Shown here: positions 34,569 to 47,004 of the stretch, piece after piece
Layout of the letters: each line of letters starts with the position of its first letter
How positions within the stretch are numbered: position 1 is the first letter of the stretch
Source: Bacillus sp. HSf4
Lineage (GTDB): Bacteria > Bacillota > Bacilli > Bacillales > Bacillaceae
Reading direction: 5' to 3'
Length of the DNA stretch: 64,000 nucleotides
Assembly: GCF_029537375.1 (NCBI RefSeq)
Contig: NZ_CP120679.1
Span: 3,453,501-3,517,500, forward strand
Notes under the pieces: generated by a model
The model's input: the letters and a program-made list of their open reading frames with translations, nothing else
Database searches by the model: none
Told to the model about the DNA's origin: nothing
Translations under genes and position numbers: made by a program

Positions 34569-35693
34569 CTATTGTATGTCCAGCGCTCCGGCCGGGTCAT
34601 ACAGATGAACATCAATCTCTGGGAGCCTTCCCAGTGCAAGTCTTGCCATTTCTCGGCCAAGGTAAGGTCCTGAAGTCAGCCCTGAGGCGCCGAGTCCGTT
34701 GGCAATCAGCAGCCCCTTTAGACCGGGAAGCGGACCGATCACAGGAAGAAATCCCGGAGTGAACGGCCTGAATCCGACCCTCGTTTCCAGGATCGTTCCG
34801 TTCTCCAAACCGGGCGCAATGGTGAGCGCCTTTGTCAAAATTTCTTGAAGCCCGCCCGCTGTGACGCGGCAGTCGCCCAGTTCAGCGTCGTTTTCATGTG
34901 TCGCACCGGCAACAATTCTCCCGTCTTCAAACGCGAGAATGTACTGGTCATGCGGAGGCATGACCACCGGCCAGGCGGCTGTATCAGTCTCAGGCAGTCG
35001 GAGATGGACGATTTGCGCTTTTTGATAGGTGACCGCAAACTGGATTCCCAGCGGCTTCAGCAGCTCACTTGCCCAAGCCCCGGCTGTGATCAGCACCTGA
35101 TCAGCGAACATCGTCCCCTCTGCGGTTTGAACACCGATCACCCGTCCGTCTTCATGCACTAAAGAGGCATTTCCCTCAAGCACTTTTGCACCGTGTTTTT
35201 GCGCGGCATTCACGAGTGCACGCCGCAGAGCTTTTCCGTTGACCCGTGCTGCGCCGCTGATATGAACGGCTCCGTATCCGTCTGCCAAGGGCGGAAATAA
35301 GCGTTTTGTTTCAGCGGGCGACAGCCGGGAAATCTCGCCGATCTCCGGCGCATCCTGGCGTCTCATGTATGCGCGCTCTTCCATTTTCTCCAGTTTTCGT
35401 TCGTCAGTGTGCAAGCTGATGGCGCCTGTCCGTTTGTACCCCGTGTCCGATTCTCCATCAGCTTCCAGCTGTTTAATCAAATCGGCGTAGTACCCGGCAC
35501 CTCCCTTTGCGAGTTTGTACCAAGCCTGATTTCTGCGCTGGGAAAGCCAGGGACACACGATACCCGCCGCGGCATCTGTAGCCCTTCCTTGATCCCTGCG
35601 GTCAATTAATGTCACATCTGCACCGGCTTTTGCCAGATGATAAGCGGTGGACGCTCCGAGAATTCCTGCTCCGACTACGATATATGTCTTCAT
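34569..35693 (-). CDS. yurR: FAD-dependent amino acid oxidase/dehydrogenase YurR (DadA/glycine oxidase-like)
   Basis: 374 residues from ATG 35693. DAO-fold flavoenzyme with the dinucleotide motif YIVVGAGILGASTAYHLAKAG at the N terminus, the FAD-contact segment TDAAAGIVCPWLSQRRNQAW, and the C-terminal VGFRPFTPGFLPVIGPLPGL then LLIANGLGASGLTSGP. Oxidatively deaminates an amino acid or opine-like substrate; which one is not evident. Located between frl and suf as in B. subtilis, but flanked here by inserted genes. Confidence 0.85.
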   Translation of the reverse strand: MKTYIVVGAGILGASTAYHLAKAGADVTLIDRRDQGRATDAAAGIVCPWLSQRRNQAWYKLAKGGAGYYADLIKQLEADGESDTGYKRTGAISLHTDERKLEKMEERAYMRRQDAPEIGEISRLSPAETKRLFPPLADGYGAVHISGAARVNGKALRRALVNAAQKHGAKVLEGNASLVHEDGRVIGVQTAEGTMFADQVLITAGAWASELLKPLGIQFAVTYQKAQIVHLRLPETDTAAWPVVMPPHDQYILAFEDGRIVAGATHENDAELGDCRVTAGGLQEILTKALTIAPGLENGTILETRVGFRPFTPGFLPVIGPLPGLKGLLIANGLGASGLTSGPYLGREMARLALGRLPEIDVHLYDPAGALDIQ

Positions 35694-35772
35694 CAAAACA
35701 CCTTTTTCATTTCTGTTTTCTACAAATATAACGGATCAAATCTTCTGAACACAACCGGTTTCACCTATGAAT

Positions 35773-36633
35773 TTAACCGATGGCTACCGATATCACTCCG
35801 CTCACCATAAAAAGAGCCGCGATGATCCGCCGATGACCAAACCCTTCTGAAAGAAGGACGGCCCCCATCACCGTTCCGATCAAAATGCTGACCTCCCGAA
35901 TCGGCGCCACATGACTGACAGGAGCGAAAACCATGACCGACAATGCCAAAATGTAGGCCAGAGAATTCAAAATACCGACCCCGGCCGCTTCGATTCGGTG
36001 TTGCTTCCATTCAGACCTGACTTGATGCCAGTTTTTTGCGGCAAAAGGCGTCAATAAGATGAAGCGCCCTAATGTATTGCAATAATCCAACAGCAAAGGC
36101 GGGACGAGAAAATGGCTGACCGCTGCTTTGTCAAGGAGGGTGTAAGCTGCGATGATTGCGCCGATCAACAGCCCGTAAAGGATTGGAATGAGCGATCCGG
36201 ATTCTGTTAACCGCTTTATTCCCCCCGTGAAAAACAGAATGCTCACCACAATCAACAGGATGCCGATGACAGCGGGCAGCGTCAGTTGTTCATGAAAGAC
36301 GACCACCGCGAGCAGACAGGTGATCAGCGGTCCTGTTCCTCTTGCGATCGGATAGACGAGTGAAAGATCGCCCTTTTGGTAACCCTTTTGAAGAACAAGA
36401 AAAAACCCTAAATGGGCAAGGATGCTCGCCATGATCAATACGATTTGCCAGATTCCAAAATCCGGCTTTTCATAAAGAACAACACCGATCGCCAAAGGGG
36501 TGTATACTATGGCGGCAATCGCAGTAAACAGCCAAATAAAAGCAGCTCCGCCTCCAGCCTTTTTGGAAAGATAGTTCCATGTTGCATGGATGAATGCCGA
36601 TAACAATAGGATGCAAAATCCAGCGGCCGTCAT
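35773..36633 (-). CDS. EamA/DMT-family transporter
   Basis: 286 residues from ATG 36633 with AAGGAGG upstream. Ten short membrane helices in two EamA repeats; the second begins near residue 150 (PILYGLLIGAIIAAYTLLDK). The DMT hallmark LVYPIARGTGPLITCLLAVV appears in the first half and SHVAPIREVSILIGTVMGAV in the second. Probable metabolite exporter; substrate unknown. It precedes yurR by 79 bases on the same strand. Confidence 0.85.
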   Translation of the reverse strand: MTAAGFCILLLSAFIHATWNYLSKKAGGGAAFIWLFTAIAAIVYTPLAIGVVLYEKPDFGIWQIVLIMASILAHLGFFLVLQKGYQKGDLSLVYPIARGTGPLITCLLAVVVFHEQLTLPAVIGILLIVVSILFFTGGIKRLTESGSLIPILYGLLIGAIIAAYTLLDKAAVSHFLVPPLLLDYCNTLGRFILLTPFAAKNWHQVRSEWKQHRIEAAGVGILNSLAYILALSVMVFAPVSHVAPIREVSILIGTVMGAVLLSEGFGHRRIIAALFMVSGVISVAIG

Positions 36634-36667
36634 GATACCGTCCTCCTTACCGAACACTGAAAAACAG

Positions 36668-37051
36668 TCATTTCTTGACGTTAATGTAACGCTTTAGTTC
36701 GCCATGCCATTTCCTGTCTTTGATAACATCAACCCAAACATCATACTTGCCGGATTTTAGCCTTTTCGTCGGAAAGCTTACACGGAAATGAGCTTTTCCG
36801 CGAGCTAGATAAATATCCTTATATAACAGAACTTTTCCTTTTTTATTGATTAAACGGACGGAAATCATCGCCCCTGTGACAGGGCTTTTTCCGGTCACCA
36901 CGATAGATGAGGCGTTTTTTGAATAGGTATTGGCATCTGTTCTGAATTTAACCGCGCCTTTTGAAGGCATGGCCAGGGCTTTGGGACTTCCGGCCAATGC
37001 ACCCAATAAGAAAATGACCACTATAAACATAGCCCTTATCTTAAATTTCAC
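36668..37051 (-). CDS. Small secreted protein A, unknown function
   Basis: 127 residues from GTG 37051, preceded by AAAGGAC. N-terminal signal (FKIRAMFIVVIFLLGALAGS, likely cleavage at KALA-MP). The mature part is a compact beta-rich domain: AVKFRTDANTYSKNASSIVV, VTGAMISVRLINKKGKVLLY, KSGKYDVWVDVIKDRKWHGE. I cannot name the family. Its FRTDANTYSK motif recurs in the neighbouring secreted protein (37356-37832) as FYTDANRYTK, followed in both by a hydrophobic strand, so the two are probably paralogues or partners. Confidence 0.65.
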   Translation of the reverse strand: MKFKIRAMFIVVIFLLGALAGSPKALAMPSKGAVKFRTDANTYSKNASSIVVTGKSPVTGAMISVRLINKKGKVLLYKDIYLARGKAHFRVSFPTKRLKSGKYDVWVDVIKDRKWHGELKRYINVKK

Positions 37052-37355
37052 TGGACATGTCCTTTCTATAAATAGGATGAAAATCACATGTATACCTACA
37101 TTATACATGACTTTATCATCTGACTAAAGGATTCTATTTGAAAGAAAAGCCGCATACCGCAGATTGCTATTTTAAGGAAAAAGAAAATAGCTGATGCCTG
37201 CAGATATGGGCTGGAACTGCCAATAAAGCTCCCTATGTTCGAATATCTCCCTTAAAGACAACTGTTGCGACAAACTATTCTAGCAAAATAAAAATTTGTT
37301 ATTATATAAATATTATGGTAAAATGTTCTTATTATATTATATTGGAGGATGACAT
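37052..37355. other. 304-base AT-rich intergenic region between divergent secreted-protein genes
   Basis: No gene was seen. It contains a CTATTTT / AAAATAG hairpin (about 37165-37191) and the sequence ACCGCAGAT (37154-37162), which recurs downstream at 38031-38039 and inverted at 38087-38095. The last 90 bases are very AT-rich and presumably hold the promoter of the plus-strand gene. Confidence 0.45.
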
Positions 37356-37832
37356 ATGTTTAAAAAGTTTCTACAATTATTTGTTTTATTGCTGATTTTA
37401 GCAGCAGGTTTGGCGTCACATGCAGGAATTGCTTCCGCAGCGGATATGGATAGAAGCGGAAGACACAATTATAATTGGAATGTGGATTTTTATACAGATG
37501 CTAATCGCTATACAAAAAGAGCCGATACCGTAGATGTTACACTAAAAGTGCCATCAGATGGAACGTACTCTAAAACATACTGGGAAATGAAATTTCAAAT
37601 GTATGGGGCAAACGGATGGACAACTCTCAACTTTGTGAAAACAGGTTATGTTTCCAAAAACTCTCCCTCTCACCGCTCTTTTGATATAAATGATTATACA
37701 TATCTAAACAAAGGCGTATTTAAAAAAGGCTATGGAAACTGCAGAATAAAAGTGACATTTACAAAGGGAGACAAGGCTTTGGTTGGCAATACATACTATA
37801 CAACGGTCTTTCGTGTAGATAATCAAAAATAA
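37356..37832 (+). CDS. Small secreted protein B, unknown function
   Basis: 158 residues from ATG 37356 behind TTGGAGGATGACAT. Clear signal peptide with A-S-A cleavage (HAGIASA-ADMDRS). The mature sequence is beta-rich and aromatic: NWNVDFYTDANRYTKRADTV, TYWEMKFQMYGANGWTTLNF, GNCRIKVTFTKGD. It shares the DAN-x-Y-[ST]-K motif with secreted protein A. The gene is AT-richer than the region, suggesting recent acquisition. A terminator follows at 37912-37942. I do not recognise a function. Confidence 0.7.
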   Translation: MFKKFLQLFVLLLILAAGLASHAGIASAADMDRSGRHNYNWNVDFYTDANRYTKRADTVDVTLKVPSDGTYSKTYWEMKFQMYGANGWTTLNFVKTGYVSKNSPSHRSFDINDYTYLNKGVFKKGYGNCRIKVTFTKGDKALVGNTYYTTVFRVDNQK

Positions 37833-37911
37833 AATAACGTTTCGAAGAAGTTCTGCTTTGATATGATAAATGCACAGTGCGGCAAGGATTTCAGATTTCA
37901 CGAATCATAAG

Positions 37912-37942
37912 AAGGCCCTCAACATGTGAGGAGCCTTTTTAT
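37912..37942 (+). terminator. Terminator of secreted protein B gene
   Basis: AAGGC-CCTCA pairs with TGAGG-A-GCCTT (one bulge), followed by TTTTTATATTATTT on plus. Confidence 0.75.
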
Positions 37943-38109
37943 ATTATTTCAGGTAAAGAAGTATCACCGCATTTGTTTAATCATCGTTGTTTTAAATGAA
38001 TGATGTGAGACCATCTTAATCAATAAAAAAAATAACCGCAGATCCATTCTTGTCCACTCTTAAAAAACAATGGCAACTTGAATGATATCTGCGGTACATA
38101 AAACGCATA

Positions 38110-38153
38110 AAATTTTTAAGGGTGTGATCCAATTTCAATCTGATCACACCCTT
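38110..38153 (-). terminator. Terminator of the suf operon
   Basis: On the minus strand a perfect 12-bp stem AAGGGTGTGATC / GATCACACCCTT with a 12-base loop, followed by AAAAATTTT. It begins 13 bases after the sufB stop. Confidence 0.8.
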
Positions 38154-38165
38154 TGATATGAAAGG

Positions 38166-39563
<1,398 letters not shown>

Positions 39564-39581
39564 CCATTTTCACTCCAATCT

Positions 39582-42551
<2,970 letters not shown>

Positions 42552-42568
42552 GTTTATCCCCCTAACGC

Positions 42569-43354
42569 TTACGCTTCTTGACCGACAGTTTCGTCTTCGA
42601 TTCCCAGCTCGTGCTTAATCCAGTCATATCCTTCAGCTTCAAGACGCTGTGCAAGCTCAGGTCCGCCTGATTTCACAACGCGGCCTTGCATCATAACGTG
42701 CACATGGTCAGGCGTGATGTAGTTCAACAGGCGCTGATAGTGCGTGATGATCAGGCAGCCGAAGTCTTCGCCGCGCATTTTGTTGATGCCTTTTGAGACG
42801 ACTTTCAGGGCGTCGATATCCAAACCGGAATCGATCTCATCAAGGATGGCGATCTTCGGTTCAATCATCATCAGCTGCAGGATTTCATTGCGCTTTTTCT
42901 CCCCGCCTGAAAATCCTTCATTTAAATAGCGCTGCGCCATGTCAGGGTCCATTTCAAGAAATTCCATATTTTCATCCATTTTGCGGATGAATTTCATTAA
43001 CGAAATCTCATCGCCCTCTTCTCTGCGTGCATTGATTGCAGAGCGGAGGAAGTCGGCATTCGTGACGCCGCTGATTTCACTCGGATATTGCATGGCCAGG
43101 AACAGGCCGGCTTGCGCGCGTTCATCCACTTCCATTTCCAGAACATCTTTGCCGTCAAGCAAAATGCTGCCTTTTGTTACTTCATATTTAGGGTGTCCCA
43201 TGATCGCCGCGGATAAAGTCGATTTACCCGTTCCGTTAGGTCCCATGACAGCGTGGAATTCCCCGCCTTTTATTTCAAGGTTTACACCTTTTAAAATCTC
43301 TTTCCCTTCAATCTCAACGTGAAGATCTTTGATTGTTAATGTCGAAGCAGCCAT
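42569..43354 (-). CDS. sufC: Fe-S cluster assembly ATPase SufC
   Basis: 261 residues from ATG 43354 behind TTGGAGG. ABC-type ATPase of the SufBCD complex. Walker A GPNGTGKSTL, ABC signature FSGGEKKRNEILQ (the Suf-specific variant), Walker B IAILDEIDSGLD. First gene of the operon. A Fur-like sequence lies immediately upstream (43373-43387), between a plausible promoter and the SD. Confidence 0.97.
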   Translation of the reverse strand: MAASTLTIKDLHVEIEGKEILKGVNLEIKGGEFHAVMGPNGTGKSTLSAAIMGHPKYEVTKGSILLDGKDVLEMEVDERAQAGLFLAMQYPSEISGVTNADFLRSAINARREEGDEISLMKFIRKMDENMEFLEMDPDMAQRYLNEGFSGGEKKRNEILQLMMIEPKIAILDEIDSGLDIDALKVVSKGINKMRGEDFGCLIITHYQRLLNYITPDHVHVMMQGRVVKSGGPELAQRLEAEGYDWIKHELGIEDETVGQEA

Positions 43355-43372
43355 GAAATATACCTCCAATAT

Positions 43373-43387
43373 AGATAATCATTATTC
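43373..43387. promoter_or_regulatory. Fur-like box in the suf leader
   Basis: AGATAATCATTATTC matches the 7-1-7 Fur core TGATAATnATTATCA at 12 of 15 positions. It is followed by two further AT-rich hexamers (CAATTTATTCTCATTCTAA) of the kind found in extended Fur arrays. It sits 18 bases before the sufC start. Fur control of suf is not a standard feature of B. subtilis as far as I know. Confidence 0.4.
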
Positions 43388-43644
43388 TCAATTTATTCTC
43401 ATTCTAATTTTATAACAAATGAAAATTGAATACAACAAAAGTCTTTAAGATCTTTTTCGTGTGTACATGTTTTCAAGTGTAACAAAAATCGTTTTTTTCT
43501 TAAAGTGATTGCCGTAAGAAACTTCCTTCGTCCATAACCATCCAGTAAAAACGATTATTTACATTTGCCTCGCATTCGAAGATCTGTTCTCGGGGAGTGT
43601 GCTTTAAGAGGAGGCGGATTTTTCACACTGAAGGGAGCTCGTTC

Positions 43645-44541
43645 TCAATTGCATGAATCATGATGGGAATGCTTTTCACCTTCTATCTGGATGGTGACAT
43701 GCTTCAAATTAAATTCTTTCCTTAGATATTCTGATACTTGTTGCAGGATTCTATCCCTGTCACTGTTATCTGCGACTGTCACATGACAGCTTAAGGATGG
43801 AAAGTCGGAAGTGATCGACCAAATATGAAGATCGTGAACATCCTTGACAGACGGAATCGACAGCACCCCTTTCCGGAGCAATTCCATATCGATATGCTTC
43901 GGTTTTCCTTCCATTAAAACATGAACAGCATCCTTTGTGATGCGCCAGCCGCTGACAAGCACCAGGATGGCGACAAGAACGCTTGCAATCGGATCGGCGG
44001 CATTCCAATCGAAAAACAGCATCAAGAAACCGGCGATGATCGCACCGACAGAGCCCAGCATATCACCGATGACGTGCAGAAATGCGCTTTTGACATTTAA
44101 ATTTTCGCCTGTGTCTCCCCGCATTAAAAGCCAGGCCGCGGCAATGTTGACAAGCAGTCCGAGAAAAGCGATCCCAAGCATGCCGGCGCTTTCGACTTCC
44201 GGCGGATTGAAAAAGCGATGGAACGCTTCCCAAAAAATATAAAGTGAAATCACAAGCAGTGTGATGCCATTTAAACAAGCGGCCAAAATTTCAAAGCGCT
44301 TATAGCCGTAGGTTTTGTTTTCATTTGCCGTCTTTGCTCCAAATATAACAGCGATGAGGCTTAAGCCAAGGGCTGCAGCGTCACTTAGCATATGTCCGGC
44401 ATCAGATAAAAGGGCGAGGCTGTTTGTCAAAATCCCGCCGACGACTTCAACCGCCATAAAGAGAAAGATGAGGATGAAGCTGAAAAGAAGCGCTTTTTTG
44501 CTGGCTTGATGAGTATGATGATGATGGTGGGAATGGCTCAT
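43645..44541 (-). CDS. CDF-family cation (zinc/cadmium/cobalt) exporter, CzcD-like
   Basis: 298 residues. Cation diffusion facilitator with a His-rich N terminus (MSHSHHHHHTH) and six helices. Transport-site motifs LSDAGHMLSDAA (TM2) and HVIGDMLGS (TM5) have the H/D pairs that select zinc-type ions. A C-terminal cytoplasmic domain ends in another His/Cys tail (EKHSHHDSCN). Resembles B. subtilis CzcD. The upstream palindrome at 44564-44585 is typical of CzrA/ArsR-type metal sensors. Not found between suf and yurZ in B. subtilis. Confidence 0.88.
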   Translation of the reverse strand: MSHSHHHHHTHQASKKALLFSFILIFLFMAVEVVGGILTNSLALLSDAGHMLSDAAALGLSLIAVIFGAKTANENKTYGYKRFEILAACLNGITLLVISLYIFWEAFHRFFNPPEVESAGMLGIAFLGLLVNIAAAWLLMRGDTGENLNVKSAFLHVIGDMLGSVGAIIAGFLMLFFDWNAADPIASVLVAILVLVSGWRITKDAVHVLMEGKPKHIDMELLRKGVLSIPSVKDVHDLHIWSITSDFPSLSCHVTVADNSDRDRILQQVSEYLRKEFNLKHVTIQIEGEKHSHHDSCN

Positions 44542-44563
44542 ATTTCAAAACTCCTTTCCTCTG

Positions 44564-44585
44564 AATATGACCATATGTTCATATT
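44564..44585. promoter_or_regulatory. CzrA/ArsR-type operator upstream of the CDF exporter
   Basis: AATATGA-8-TCATATT perfect arms, 22 bases before the start codon and overlapping the probable promoter. It resembles the imperfect repeats bound by CzrA in B. subtilis ahead of czcD and cadA. Confidence 0.6.
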
Positions 44586-44640
44586 ATAATTTTATCTTCT
44601 GTCTTTATTCAGGTCAACCTGTATCCAAGCGTCGGGCATA

Positions 44641-44669
44641 CAAAAGGACGGATATCTTCCGTCCTTTTG
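44641..44669. terminator. Hairpin after the small basic ORF
   Basis: CAAAAGGACGG / CCGTCCTTTTG stem with a 7-base loop, a few bases past the small ORF stop on the minus strand. The T-run is short. Confidence 0.7.
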
Positions 44670-44676
44670 CTTTGCT

Positions 44677-44826
44677 TTATCCGTTCATCCATTTCATGTC
44701 TGAAATGATCTGTTTGCTTTTTTGATGCTGCTTTTCCCTTCTTTTTTCGACTTCAAGCCGATTTTCATGGCTTCTGCTGTATTCCTCGTAACCCATGCCA
44801 TGGGATCTGTGCATCGCTTTTTCCAT
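44677..44826 (-). CDS. Small basic coding frame, 49 codons or 65 with an ATT start
   Basis: Reads MEKAMHRSHGMGYEEYSRSH and continues with a Lys/Arg/Glu-rich helix ending ISDMKWMNG. Composition is highly charged and helical, unlike a random frame. The ATG at 44826 has no SD. The same frame extends upstream (ICSSQDQLDLEFTAEMEKAM) to an ATT codon at 44874 that lies six bases after AAAGGA, so initiation at ATT is possible. Followed by a terminator hairpin. I do not recognise the family. Confidence 0.5.
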   Translation of the reverse strand: MEKAMHRSHGMGYEEYSRSHENRLEVEKRREKQHQKSKQIISDMKWMNG

Positions 44827-45016
44827 TTCCGCCGTAAATTCAAGGTCAAGCTGATCTTGGCTTGAACAAATAATGAATCATCCTTTCAGAGATTTTCTTA
44901 CATGATACCAATTATATACAGACTCTTCAAAGATGAGTATGCATTAAATGTGCTGACCTCTGTCGATTTTCCGGCATTTCACAGGCGCTAGCTGGAACAT
45001 TCTTTTAATTTCTCGG

Positions 45017-45400
45017 TCAATGTTTCATTTGTTTGAATTCTTCCATAGCCTGCAAGACGAGCGTGACGGCTTGGCTCATCGCCGCTCCCCCGCCAAATGC
45101 CGCGGAGACCCCGACGGCTTCAAGAATTTCTTCTTCCTTCGCTCCGCTGTCAAGGCAGCCTTTGATGTGATAGATGATACAATATTCGTCCTGGGTGTTG
45201 ATGCTGATCCCGAGTGCAATCAATTGCTTTTCTTTTTCGCTCAGGACACCCTTTTTAAAGCATTCTTGAGTAAACTCGTTGTACTTTGTGGCAATGCCCG
45301 GCATTTTTTCTGAGAAGATGCCGATTCCCGCTTTATATTCGTGCAGGGCGGATTCGATGATGCTTTCTGATTCATGCTGGTTCACGCGAATTTCCTCCAT
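45017..45400 (-). CDS. yurZ: Carboxymuconolactone decarboxylase (AhpD-like) family protein YurZ
   Basis: 127 residues, all-helical CMD/AhpD fold. The motif [21 protein letters not shown] keeps one active-site-type Cys and the His (ExCxxxH) but not the CxxC of true AhpD peroxidases. An antioxidant or decarboxylase role is therefore uncertain. It lies between the CDF exporter region and metQ, as yurZ does in B. subtilis. Confidence 0.85.
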   Translation of the reverse strand: MEEIRVNQHESESIIESALHEYKAGIGIFSEKMPGIATKYNEFTQECFKKGVLSEKEKQLIALGISINTQDEYCIIYHIKGCLDSGAKEEEILEAVGVSAAFGGGAAMSQAVTLVLQAMEEFKQMKH

Positions 45401-45456
45401 TTAATATGTAGATTTTCTCTTTATTATGGACAACTTTATGCACAACATACGAGAAA

Positions 45457-45486
45457 AAACCCCGGTTTGCTCACAAACCGGGGTTT
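45457..45486 (-). terminator. Terminator of metNPQ
   Basis: AAACCCCGGTTTG / CAAACCGGGGTTT hairpin with a 4-base loop, followed on the minus strand by T-rich sequence. Six bases after the metQ stop. Confidence 0.92.
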
Positions 45487-45491
45487 CACTT

Positions 45492-46322
45492 TTATTCTGT
45501 TACAGGAAGGACTGAGCCTTCATATTTTTTATCGATGAAATCTTTGATTTTGTCAGAGTGCAACACTTCAATCAGCGCTTTGACTTTCGCAGAATCTTCG
45601 TCACCTTTGCGAACAGCGATGATGTTCGCGTAAGGATTGTCTTTTGGAGACTCAAGCTCAATGGCATCTTTTTTCGGATTCAGCTTGTTTTGGATCGCGT
45701 AGTTCACGTTGATGAACACGGCGTCTGCTTCATTGCTGTCATATGCTTTTGCCGTCATTTCAGGTGCAACATTGTTTTTGATTTTCAGGTTTTTCTTGTT
45801 TTCCGTAATATCCTTCACTGTTGCGTCCACTTTTTTAATGCCTGATTTCAGCTTGATGAGACCGGCATTTTCCAGCATTGAAAGCATGCGGCCCTGTTCA
45901 GCGGCGTTATTGCTCATGATGATCGTCGCACCGTCAGGAAGATCTTTCAATGATTTATACTTTTTAGAGTAAATCCCGAATGGCTCAAGATGGACTGCAC
46001 CGACATTGACTAAATCGTAGTCTTCGTTTTCTTTCATTTCCTGTTCAAGATAAGGAACATGCTGGAAATAGTTTGCATCAAGATCTTTTGAAGCGAGCGC
46101 TTTGTTGATCAGTTTGTAATCGGTGAATTTCTTGATTTTAAGCTCATAGCCTTTTTCTTTTAACAGCGGTTTTGCCTCTTCAAGAATTTCGGCGTGCGGC
46201 GTCGGCGTCGCTCCGACTGTGATCACTTTGCTGTCTTTATCTCCTTCGCTGTTCGATGACCCGCATGCGGCAAGTACGCCGGCAAAAATGATAAGTAAAG
46301 CCGTTAATAACCCTTTTTTCAC
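45492..46322 (-). CDS. metQ: Methionine-binding lipoprotein MetQ
   Basis: 276 residues, NlpA family. Lipoprotein signal (LLTALLIIFAGVLAACGSS, lipobox LAAC). Binds methionine and its derivatives outside the membrane for MetNP. Family motifs VITVGATPTPHAEILEEAKP and NAAEQGRMLSMLENAGLIKL are present. Last gene of the SAM-riboswitch-controlled operon. Confidence 0.96.
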   Translation of the reverse strand: MKKGLLTALLIIFAGVLAACGSSNSEGDKDSKVITVGATPTPHAEILEEAKPLLKEKGYELKIKKFTDYKLINKALASKDLDANYFQHVPYLEQEMKENEDYDLVNVGAVHLEPFGIYSKKYKSLKDLPDGATIIMSNNAAEQGRMLSMLENAGLIKLKSGIKKVDATVKDITENKKNLKIKNNVAPEMTAKAYDSNEADAVFINVNYAIQNKLNPKKDAIELESPKDNPYANIIAVRKGDEDSAKVKALIEVLHSDKIKDFIDKKYEGSVLPVTE

Positions 46323-46335
46323 TTTCGTATCCTCC

Positions 46336-47004
46336 CTAACGTTTGTCTAGTTTATTTGTTATAAAATCCCCAATAAATTGGATGATAAAAACGATAGCCA
46401 AAATAAAAATCGTTGCAATGACGATAATGTCATTATTGTTCATTTGAAATCCATCGACATATGCAAGGTTGCCGAGTCCGCCGGAGCCGATCGCACCGGC
46501 CATGGCTGTGGAACCGATCAGCGCAATCGCTGTTACAGTAATACCGGAAATCAAAGCCGGCATCGATTCAGGCAGCAGCACTTTGAAAATGATTGTCGAT
46601 GTTTTCGCACCCATTGATTTCGCCGCTTCAATCACACCTTTATCGACTTCGCGGAGGGCGATTTCCACAAGGCGGGCATAAAACGGTGCCGATGCGACGA
46701 TTAATGAAGGCAGCGCCGCATTAGGACCCAAAATCGTTCCCATGATAAATTTCGTAAAGCTGAGCAATATGATAATTAAAATAATAAACGGAATCGACCG
46801 GAACACATTGACAACAGCCCCGATTACCGCATTAATCGGTTTGTTTTCCCAGATGTTTCCTTTTGAAGTTAAATAAAGAAGCAAACCGAGAAGCACGCCG
46901 ATGATAAATGCAAACAAAAGCGAAATCCCCGTCATATAAACCGTTTCATATGTCGCGTTCCACAGCTGCTCCATGTCTACATTCGGAAACAGTTTTTCAA
47001 ACAC
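46336..47004 (-). CDS. metP: Methionine ABC transporter permease MetP
   Basis: 222 residues, five helices, MetI-type permease. The EAA loop is VIEAAKSMGAKTSTIIFKVL. It overlaps the end of metN by 8 bases and is followed after 13 bases by metQ. Confidence 0.96.
   Translation of the reverse strand: MFEKLFPNVDMEQLWNATYETVYMTGISLLFAFIIGVLLGLLLYLTSKGNIWENKPINAVIGAVVNVFRSIPFIILIIILLSFTKFIMGTILGPNAALPSLIVASAPFYARLVEIALREVDKGVIEAAKSMGAKTSTIIFKVLLPESMPALISGITVTAIALIGSTAMAGAIGSGGLGNLAYVDGFQMNNNDIIVIATIFILAIVFIIQFIGDFITNKLDKR

Larger units (their letters stand above)
37833..38165. other. 333-base gene-free region between secreted protein B and sufB
   Basis: Holds a plus-strand terminator (37912-37942), the suf terminator (38110-38153), and between them a larger imperfect inverted repeat: ACCGCAGAT at 38031-38039 pairs with ATCTGCGGT at 38087-38095, with CATTC/GAATG also pairing inside. 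No ORF of note was seen. Confidence 0.5.

Noticed and set aside
43440..43640. AGGAGG near 43608-43613 downstream of the CDF exporter
   Set aside because: No open frame of useful length follows this SD-like sequence on the plus strand.
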